Assembly (NCBI GenBank): GCA_013002645.1
Contig: JABDJF010000195.1
Coordinates: 1-6,243, forward strand
DNA from: Myxococcales bacterium
GTDB lineage: Bacteria; Myxococcota_A; Polyangia; Polyangiales; Houyiibacteriaceae
Direction of reading: 5' to 3'
DNA: 6,243 bases
Shown in pieces: positions 1-6,243 of this stretch (the stretch's first letter is position 1; every line of letters starts with the position of its first letter). The position numbers and the translations under genes were made by a program. The notes beneath the pieces were generated by a model. It ran no database searches. It saw only the letters and a program-made list of their open reading frames with translations, and had not been told where the DNA came from.

Positions 1-2
1 GT

Positions 3-191
3 TCACCGCCGAGCGACCGGACCCGTGGCGGCCACGGTGAAAGTGGTCGTTCCACCGACGATGACCTCCACTGCTCCGTCGTCTGAGGCGACGATGCGTA
101 CATTCCCAGCGGCACCCTGAGAGCTACTCGTGCACGAAGCGACCCCCATCGCCAACAATGAACCAAACCCAATAAACCAGAATCGCGTCAT
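3..191 (-). CDS. Short putative lipoprotein (62 aa), possibly truncated
   Basis: The 62-residue product begins with a clear lipoprotein signal peptide: a short basic start (MTRF), a hydrophobic stretch to about residue 18, then the lipobox VASC with Cys20 as the lipidated residue. A Ser/Gly-rich linker follows. The ATG at 191 was chosen over an upstream in-frame start at 299 because GGGAG lies a suitable distance before it and because the signal peptide starts there. Residues about 38-56 (VEVIVGGTTTFTVAATGP) look like the first strands of a bacterial Ig-like domain, yet a TGA at positions 5-3 ends the frame at once. The gene is therefore either a genuinely tiny lipoprotein or the front of a longer one broken by a frameshift or sequencing error; only two bases remain before the window edge, so this cannot be settled. 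It is last in the leftward cluster, 74 bases after the propeller gene. No specific function can be assigned. Confidence 0.6.
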   Translation of the reverse strand: MTRFWFIGFGSLLAMGVASCTSSSQGAAGNVRIVASDDGAVEVIVGGTTTFTVAATGPVARR

Positions 192-265
192 CAGTCGCTC
201 CCATCCAAGTGGCGGCCCGATGATTCCCGGATTCGGCCTGAAGGGCAAGCGGACGGATTTGCGCC

Positions 266-1342
266 TCACTGAATGGCGCTGAGATCGATCCGTCCCCACT
301 TGGGTTCCGCGAGACTACCGACGTAGAGCCAGTCACCAACCTGCTCGGCGCTCGTGGACTTCGAAAAGTTGGCTCCGTCCGCATCCTGCAAATTATGGAC
401 GACCCTGCCCTCGGCATCGAGCCCCAACACAAACGGGTGCCGCTTCGGTTTCGGCTGCATCGCTTTCGGGATTCGATAGATGAGCTTGCGCAACCAGGGC
501 TTCGGTCCCGCGGTGTCGAGCAATGCGTTGCGCGGCGCATACAGCGCCAGCCAGAACGTTCCGTCTGGGCCGGTCGAAATGCCATCGGGGAAACCCGGGA
601 GGTTGTCGATGAACACTTCGACTTCGCCTGCACGCGGCCCGCGAACGAAAACCCGCTGGACCCGATACCTCATGGTTTCGTTGACCAAGACGTAGGTATC
701 GTCCGGCGAGACCGCGATACCGTTGGCGAAGCCGAGGCCGTCCAAGACGACACTGCACGCGCCCGTCGAGCTGTCGTATTTGAGGAGGCGGCCGCTGGGC
801 CTGCTCTCGAACGCGTCGTTCATGAAGTGGTGGTGGTCCCACCTGACGGAGGCATCGGAGAACCAAGCGACGTTCTGCGAATCGACGTCGACGTCGTCGG
901 TGAAGCCAAACGGCTCAGAATCTGCTTCGGTGCACAGAACCTCGATCGCGCCGTCTTGGCCGATCGAAAGCAAGCCCTTGACCGCATCCGCAACGATGAG
1001 TTTACCGTCGTTGTCGAAGTCGAGGCCGAGCGGCCGCCCAGCCGTGTCGGCGAACGGCTTGGGATCGGATCCATCCGCAGCGTAGCGAAGAATTCGCCCA
1101 TCCTCGAGACCGACGTAGACGCGGCCTTCGGAGTCGACTGCGACGTCCTCGGGCCCGCGTCCGTTCGGCGTCGCGAACAGCTCCATGCCTTGGAGCACGC
1201 GGTTCTCCGCGAAATCGCCGTCGAGCGCAGGCGCGGCCGGCGGTTCCCAGAAGATCGGATCAATGGGCACAGGCCATAAGAAGAGATAGAGCAAGAGCAC
1301 CAATAACGCGCCGCCCAGCCAGCCAGCCACCTTTTTTACCAT
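266..1342 (-). CDS. Membrane-anchored SMP-30/strictosidine synthase-like six-bladed propeller protein
   Basis: This 358-aa protein starts with an uncleaved-looking membrane anchor (basic MVKK, hydrophobic about residues 6-23), which would place the catalytic domain outside the cytoplasm. The rest has successive propeller blades: GPEDVAVDSEGRVYVG (63-78), RPLGLDFDNDGKLIVAD (103-119), FTDDVDVDSQNVAWFSDAS (147-165), FANGIAVSPDDTYVLV (205-220) and FPDGISTGPDGTFWLAL (251-267). By family pattern, Glu65, Asp149 or Asp150, Asn207 and Asp253 match the metal-binding positions of SMP-30/gluconolactonases. FSDAS and the LPGFPDGI block resemble strictosidine synthase-like and APMAP proteins, which mostly act as esterases or lactonases or are uncharacterised. 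The substrate is unknown. A His triplet (170-172) follows the third blade. Two adjacent ATGs (1345 and 1342) are possible; 1342 was chosen because GGGAGG sits 4 bases before it but only 1 base before 1345. Either start overlaps the stop of the NTF2-like gene, implying translational coupling. Confidence 0.9.
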   Translation of the reverse strand: MVKKVAGWLGGALLVLLLYLFLWPVPIDPIFWEPPAAPALDGDFAENRVLQGMELFATPNGRGPEDVAVDSEGRVYVGLEDGRILRYAADGSDPKPFADTAGRPLGLDFDNDGKLIVADAVKGLLSIGQDGAIEVLCTEADSEPFGFTDDVDVDSQNVAWFSDASVRWDHHHFMNDAFESRPSGRLLKYDSSTGACSVVLDGLGFANGIAVSPDDTYVLVNETMRYRVQRVFVRGPRAGEVEVFIDNLPGFPDGISTGPDGTFWLALYAPRNALLDTAGPKPWLRKLIYRIPKAMQPKPKRHPFVLGLDAEGRVVHNLQDADGANFSKSTSAEQVGDWLYVGSLAEPKWGRIDLSAIQ

Positions 1343-2196
1343 CATGCCTCCCAAAACCAGCGAAGACCTCGGACCCGACTCCCTGACGCATCGAGCTCGG
1401 CGACGAACCCAGCCTCGCGCTTGCGTGCGCCCCATTCGATCGTCGCGAGCCCCGAAACGGTGCGGCCCGATGCGAGGAGGTCCCGCACTTCGAGCGACGT
1501 GCAGCCTTCGAGGAACTCGGGCGCGGAGGCCTTCGCACCGCCCGGCAAATCGACCGTGGCCCCCGACGCAAACACATCGAGGGCGTCGTGACCTGCCAAG
1601 TGCGCAAACCGCTCGACGAGCTCTTTGCCTGGACGACCGACGCCCTTCTGCGACGACTTGAAATACGCTAGGAGCCACTTCGGCCCAAACGCGCGCAGCA
1701 TGCTCCAGTTCATCACCGCAATGGTTCGCATCCCGAGCGCGCCCTGACCCATCAGGATGCGGCTCGTGCGGTTGAGCTCCCAGTGCGCCTGCATTCGCTT
1801 GATCGCGAGTCCGTCGTCGCGCGAAGTGATTTCGTAGAGAAGGTTGGCCGGAACGTTCATCTCGAGGCCGGTCTTGAGGTTGGCGGTGTGGATGTCGACC
1901 GCCCGAAAGACATGCTTGTCGGAGACGATGTCTTGGCGCACGACCATTTCGATTGCGCTTGCCGCAATGAATGCTTCGTAGAACCGGCCCAACTCGTCAC
2001 CCAGGCGACCCTGCCGCCGTCCCTTGTGAGAGGCCGGGGTTCCGACGGGGTCCTCGACGATCGCGTCGTCGGCGTACAACGCGAGCCAGCCTTGCTTATC
2101 GTGCTGGCCGGCAAGCTCAGGAGATGCCTGGGCCGCGCGCAGAATGGCTTCGCGATCGGAGGGGGATGAGGCTGTTCGAAGCGAGGGTTGAGCCAT
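1342..2196 (-). CDS. Ketosteroid isomerase/SnoaL-like (NTF2-fold) protein, probably with two NTF2-like domains
   Basis: The 284-aa product has an N-terminal NTF2-like domain at about residues 15-145. Its block WLALYADDAIVEDPVG (37-52) closely follows the YADDATVEDPFG segment of Pseudomonas putida ketosteroid isomerase (sequence recalled), and MQAHWELN (135-142) matches that enzyme's last strand. Asp49 corresponds to the general base Asp40. The oxyanion-hole Tyr16 aligns with Ser25, and Asp103 falls near Asn118, so classical steroid isomerase chemistry is doubtful. Residues about 190-284 (APEFLEG at 225-231, LRWFWE at 278-283) look like a second, shorter SnoaL-type domain; residues 145-185 are a helical link. 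No signal peptide, so probably cytoplasmic. The ATG at 2196 was chosen; a GTG at 2214 with a weak AGGG upstream would add six residues. The gene lies 27 (or 9) bases after the repeat-protein gene and overlaps the propeller gene. It may bind or transform a small hydrophobic ligand, which is inference. Confidence 0.88.
   Translation of the reverse strand: MAQPSLRTASSPSDREAILRAAQASPELAGQHDKQGWLALYADDAIVEDPVGTPASHKGRRQGRLGDELGRFYEAFIAASAIEMVVRQDIVSDKHVFRAVDIHTANLKTGLEMNVPANLLYEITSRDDGLAIKRMQAHWELNRTSRILMGQGALGMRTIAVMNWSMLRAFGPKWLLAYFKSSQKGVGRPGKELVERFAHLAGHDALDVFASGATVDLPGGAKASAPEFLEGCTSLEVRDLLASGRTVSGLATIEWGARKREAGFVAELDASGSRVRGLRWFWEA
1346..1352 (-). promoter_or_regulatory. Ribosome binding site deciding the propeller-gene start
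   Basis: On the minus strand GGGAGG lies just before the overlapping ATGATG, inside the last codons of the NTF2-like gene. Spacing is 4 bases to the second ATG and 1 to the first, which favours the second. The upstream gene's TGA overlaps both start codons, so ribosomes finishing that gene can restart here. Confidence 0.6.
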
Positions 2197-2223
2197 GGAC
2201 GGCGGTTTTACCACAGCTCGGCC

Positions 2224-2871
2224 CTAGTCGCTTTGGTCTGAAGCCCCTTTGGGTTCTTCGGCCTTTGGCTCTTCTTTGGGTGGAGCTGCCTTGTTGATGA
2301 GGCCCATGACGGTCACGGCGAGCAGGTCGTCGTCCGCCTTGCCAAGTGGGCACAGCTGCCTTCCCAGGTATTCACATGCTTCGAGGCGAGCCTTGTCCGG
2401 GTCTTCGACGTACGTCCCGTCCCGCTTGTACCAATGGCCCTGCTTGGTCCGCGCCAGCAGGCCGTTTGAATACTCCCACTGTCCGAGCGCACTCTTGGCC
2501 TTCGCGCCGCTGGGGTAGAACCACTCGCCGCTGCGGCTCTTTGCCCGACGTCCGTTTGGATGGTTGAGCTCGAGATAGCCGCGCACGATGATGCGCCCGT
2601 TGGTCCAGGTCGTGGTGGGCTGTCGCGTCACTCGATAGCCAACATACGGTGCGCAGACCTCGCGCCGAAGCTGCGACAGGTCTCGCCGATCCTGGACGTC
2701 GAGGCCTCGCTTGTAGCGGCTCGATTCTTCATCGAGCCGCGCAAGGAAGTCCATGATGGTCAGCTCCTCACAGGTGGGGGATGCCGTGAGGACCCGCTGC
2801 GACGCGCCAGTGGCGGTCACCAGCAGGGCAACCGTGAGCGTCGAAAACAGCAATGCAGACTTAGAAACCAT
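2224..2871 (-). CDS. Secreted protein with five 15-residue YwqK/MORN-like repeats
   Basis: The 215-aa product has a Sec signal peptide (Lys4, hydrophobic 6-20, plausible cleavage after ATGA near residue 23) and no lipobox, so it should be exported to the periplasm or beyond. The core holds turn glycines at residues 92, 107, 122, 137 and 152, exactly 15 apart. The three central units read PNGRRAKSRSGEW, PSGAKAKSALGQW and SNGLLARTKQGHW, giving the consensus NGxxAxxxxGxW plus an aromatic residue. This resembles the beta-hairpin repeats of YwqK-type and MORN proteins. Four cysteines (34, 73, 166, 174) flank the repeats and could form disulphides. The tail from about 197 is Lys/Glu/Pro-rich and probably disordered. 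The ATG at 2871 lacks a convincing Shine-Dalgarno, but it alone leaves the signal peptide intact. The gene lies 26 bases after ppk1 and is presumably co-transcribed. Function unknown. Confidence 0.85.
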   Translation of the reverse strand: MVSKSALLFSTLTVALLVTATGASQRVLTASPTCEELTIMDFLARLDEESSRYKRGLDVQDRRDLSQLRREVCAPYVGYRVTRQPTTTWTNGRIIVRGYLELNHPNGRRAKSRSGEWFYPSGAKAKSALGQWEYSNGLLARTKQGHWYKRDGTYVEDPDKARLEACEYLGRQLCPLGKADDDLLAVTVMGLINKAAPPKEEPKAEEPKGASDQSD

Positions 2872-2883
2872 GACGAGCGACGC

Positions 2884-2897
2884 CCGGCAGCAGCCGG
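2884..2897 (-). other. Small GC-rich hairpin at the ppk1/repeat-protein junction
   Basis: CCGGC, a 4-base loop and GCCGG form a perfect 5-bp stem immediately after the ppk1 TAA (2900-2898). No U-run follows, so it is not an intrinsic terminator. It may protect the 3' end of the ppk1 message or modulate initiation of the next gene, or it may be chance in GC-rich DNA. Confidence 0.25.
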
Positions 2898-5093
<2,196 letters not shown>

Positions 5094-5116
5094 ACAAAGG
5101 CGGTCGGTGAAGTCCC

Positions 5117-5146
5117 AGTGTAGCGCGCGATCGTCGCTGCGATCTA
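5117..5146 (-). promoter_or_regulatory. Weak candidate ppk1 promoter
   Basis: On the minus strand TAGATC (5146-5141) and TACACT (5122-5117) match the sigma-70 -35 and -10 consensus at 3 and 4 of 6 bases with an 18-base spacer. Transcription would begin near 5110, giving a leader of about 17 bases before the ppk1 ATG at 5093. The match is weak and rests partly on its position in the divergent gap. Confidence 0.22.
5129..5144. promoter_or_regulatory. Inverted repeat, possible repressor operator
   Basis: GATCG and CGATC flank the 6-base centre TCGCTG, a perfect 5-bp dyad in the gap between divergent ppk1 and tetR. It lies mostly within the spacer of the candidate ppk1 promoter, overlapping the -35 box, where a bound repressor would block RNA polymerase. 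TetR-type regulators often bind such dyads near their own gene, but the arms are short and GATCG-like words are common in this DNA. Confidence 0.25.
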
Positions 5147-5198
5147 GGTGCGAAAATGCGCAGGGTCTGGTCACTCCTTGGTTTTTCCGGTAATTCCG

Positions 5199-5209
5199 GC
5201 CCCAGGGGC
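5199..5209. promoter_or_regulatory. Palindrome GCCCCAGGGGC covering the tetR ribosome binding site
   Basis: A perfect dyad around a single central A. Its right half (AGGGG) is the only Shine-Dalgarno-like sequence before the tetR ATG at 5219, 10 bases away. It could be an autoregulatory operator or a small structure limiting translation, or just GC-rich chance. Confidence 0.25.
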
Positions 5210-5218
5210 TCTACACCG

Positions 5219-5878
5219 ATGGCGAACAAATTGACCGATCAGCTCACGCCACGACGCAAGCCCAGTCAGGAACGCTCGCGGGACCGCGTGGAGCGAATCT
5301 TGGACGCGACCTCAGACCTTCTCGGAGAAACGCCGGTCGACAAGATCACGACGGCCGCGATCGCCGAGAAAGCAGGCGTGCCCATCGGCTCGGTGTACCA
5401 GTACTTCCCGAACAAGCTCGCCGTGCTCGCCGAGCTTGCTCGGCGCGTGATGGAAGAAGTCGATCTGAAGACGGCGAGCCTAATCGCCGAGGATTTCGGC
5501 GTTCTTCCTTGGGATCAGGCGATCGATCGCGCCATCGACGCGACGATCGAGGGGTTCGCCGCGCAGCCCGGCTATCTCCAATTGCTGCTCAGCATTCGTC
5601 CGACACCAGAGTTCCGCGCGATCACCGATGAATCCAACGAGCGCGTGGCTGCCATGCTCGCATTTCACCCCGCGCTGCAAAAATTGATTCCGCCGGATCG
5701 CATTCAGCTGGTTACGCGGGCAGCCATCCAAGCGGCAAATGCGTTGCAGGACTGGGCCCTCTCCGAGGACGACACCGAATTGAGAAATCAGATCATCATC
5801 GAGATGAAGACTCTGCTCAAGGGATACCTGGCCGTCTACATGGATGAGACCAGCCCGTACCGCGACAAAAGTCCATAG
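5219..5878 (+). CDS. TetR/AcrR-family transcriptional repressor
   Basis: The 219-aa length is typical of the family. A basic N-terminal arm (PRRKPSQERSRDRVERIL, 11-28) leads into the TetR_N three-helix DNA-binding domain. The helix-turn-helix is clear: ITTAAIAEKAGVPIGSVYQY (43-62), followed by FPNKLAVLAEL, the usual start of helix 4. Residues from about 90 on are all helical in character and form the ligand-binding and dimerisation domain; they are too variable to suggest a ligand. The start at 5219 (MANKL) has AGGGG 10 bases upstream and gives a normal N terminus. An in-frame ATG at 5156, with AGGTG before it, would add 21 residues that do not look like TetR. The gene is divergent from ppk1, so it may repress that unit, itself, or the lipoprotein gene downstream in the same direction. 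Confidence 0.93.
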   Translation: MANKLTDQLTPRRKPSQERSRDRVERILDATSDLLGETPVDKITTAAIAEKAGVPIGSVYQYFPNKLAVLAELARRVMEEVDLKTASLIAEDFGVLPWDQAIDRAIDATIEGFAAQPGYLQLLLSIRPTPEFRAITDESNERVAAMLAFHPALQKLIPPDRIQLVTRAAIQAANALQDWALSEDDTELRNQIIIEMKTLLKGYLAVYMDETSPYRDKSP

Positions 5879-5909
5879 ATTTCGAGACTCTGGCGGAAAC
5901 CTCAGGATT

Positions 5910-5942
5910 GTGAGAACCCCTCACTTTTCAAAGTTCTTTTTT
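5910..5942 (+). terminator. Weak candidate terminator after the repressor gene
   Basis: GTGAG, loop AACCC and CTCAC form a perfect 5-bp stem followed directly by TTTT (5925-5928) and, after CAAAGTTC, by TTTTTT (5937-5942). It starts 32 bases past the repressor stop. The stem is short, so termination would be inefficient; the same AT-rich stretch could instead belong to the promoter of the lipoprotein gene. Confidence 0.3.
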
Positions 5943-5967
5943 GTGTTAGAAATCAGGCCGAATCTCT

Positions 5968-5977
5968 GGAGGAGGAG
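5968..5977 (+). promoter_or_regulatory. Strong, reiterated Shine-Dalgarno of the right-edge lipoprotein gene
   Basis: GGAGGAGGAG ends 8 bases before the ATG at 5986. It is by far the best ribosome binding site in the window and fixes the start. It suggests high translation of the lipoprotein compared with its neighbours. Confidence 0.8.
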
Positions 5978-5985
5978 ACCCGCTT

Positions 5986-6243
5986 ATGAAAGTCAAAGTT
6001 CTTATCAGCGCAGTTCTTGCGTCCATGATCGCCATCACAGGTTGCAGCGACGACAGCGCGGTCACCGGCACGGGTGGGACCGCGGGCAGCGGCGGCGCCG
6101 CGGGCGACGGCGGCATGGGCGGCGCCCCGGTACCGAAGGGCTGCGACGACATCCCCGACGCGGCCGCCTACATCGTTCCCGATGCTCCCGCGACGGCCAC
6201 CGATGATTGCGATATCACGCTCAACCCGACGGGTACGAACGAC
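5986..6243 (+). CDS. Lipoprotein, N-terminal part (runs off the window)
   Basis: The first 86 residues are present and the frame is open to the right edge. The signal peptide is classic type II: MKVK, a hydrophobic run to residue 18, and lipobox ITGC with Cys20 lipidated. Asp22 and Asp23 lie just after the cysteine; Asp at +2 is an inner-membrane retention signal in enterics, but here +2 is Ser, so the outer membrane is plausible. Residues 28-47 are a Gly/Ala/Thr/Ser spacer of the kind often seen in myxobacterial surface lipoproteins. The mature region starts near Cys53 and has a second cysteine at 75. The last visible stretch (ITLNPTGTND) recalls the TNDTxAIQ entry segment of right-handed parallel beta-helix proteins, but too little is visible to name a fold. 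It may be co-transcribed with the repressor gene or read from a promoter in the AT-rich gap upstream. Confidence 0.85.
   Translation, partial: MKVKVLISAVLASMIAITGCSDDSAVTGTGGTAGSGGAAGDGGMGGAPVPKGCDDIPDAAAYIVPDAPATATDDCDITLNPTGTND

Noticed and set aside
214..238. Imperfect hairpin between the propeller gene and the left-edge lipoprotein
   Set aside because: GGCCGA can pair with TCGGGCC only with a bulge and a 12-base loop, and no T-run follows on the minus strand, so it is not a supportable terminator.
395..1279. Long plus-strand open frame (294 codons) opposite the propeller gene
   Set aside because: It lies wholly antisense to a gene with clear family motifs, has no domain-like features or good ribosome site, and is the kind of open antisense frame expected in GC-rich coding DNA.
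5094..5174. Upstream GTG start extending PPK1 by 27 residues
   Set aside because: AAGGA directly abuts the GTG with no spacing, the extension has no PPK1-like sequence, and it would extend across the candidate promoter and most of the gap shared with tetR.
5156..5218. Upstream ATG extending the TetR protein by 21 residues
   Set aside because: An AGGTG lies 5 bases before it, so it is not impossible, but the added residues do not resemble a TetR N terminus, while the start at 5219 gives a typical one.
5895..5900. GGAAAC resembling an ECF sigma -35 element
   Set aside because: No GTC-type -10 partner appears at 15-17 bases downstream.
5946..6152. Minus-strand Pro/Ala-rich open frame at the right edge
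   Set aside because: It is the complement of the Gly/Ala spacer of the lipoprotein gene, which has a strong ribosome site and a lipobox in the opposite direction.

Overview
The window is GC-rich, densely coded DNA with short gaps, and looks like the chromosome of a Gram-negative bacterium. Two genes begin with type II (lipoprotein) signal peptides. The one at the right edge has a Gly/Ala/Ser/Thr-rich spacer straight after the lipobox cysteine, a style common in Myxococcota (Polyangia and relatives). That placement is inferred from protein style only. No tRNA, rRNA, insertion sequence, CRISPR array or phage gene is visible, and no gene-free stretch exceeds about 125 bases.

Leftward arm (minus strand, transcribed from about 5093 down to 3): five closely packed genes that look like one transcription unit. 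In order they are ppk1 (polyphosphate kinase 1, 731 aa), a secreted 215-aa protein with five exactly spaced 15-residue repeats of YwqK/MORN-like type, a 284-aa protein of the ketosteroid isomerase/SnoaL (NTF2-like) fold, a 358-aa membrane-anchored six-bladed propeller of the SMP-30/strictosidine synthase-like family, and a 62-aa putative lipoprotein. The gaps are 26, 27 (or 9), a stop/start overlap, and 74 bases.

Rightward arm (plus strand): a TetR/AcrR-type repressor (219 aa) is divergent from ppk1 across a 125-base gap. That gap holds a short inverted repeat lying between weak candidate -10 and -35 boxes for ppk1. After a 107-base, partly AT-rich gap comes the start of a lipoprotein gene with a very strong ribosome binding site, cut off by the window's right edge.

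Working together: only ppk1 has a firm biochemical role, reversible polyphosphate synthesis from ATP. The repressor could control the divergent unit. The isomerase-fold and lactonase/esterase-fold proteins are translationally coupled and may act on the same small hydrophobic molecule, but nothing here names a substrate. The points most worth checking are the apparent loss of the ATP-contacting Asn in an otherwise intact PPK1, the strict 15-residue repeat of the secreted protein, the KSI-like protein that keeps its general-base Asp but seems to lack its oxyanion-hole Tyr, and the left-edge lipoprotein that stops where an Ig-like fold would be expected to continue.
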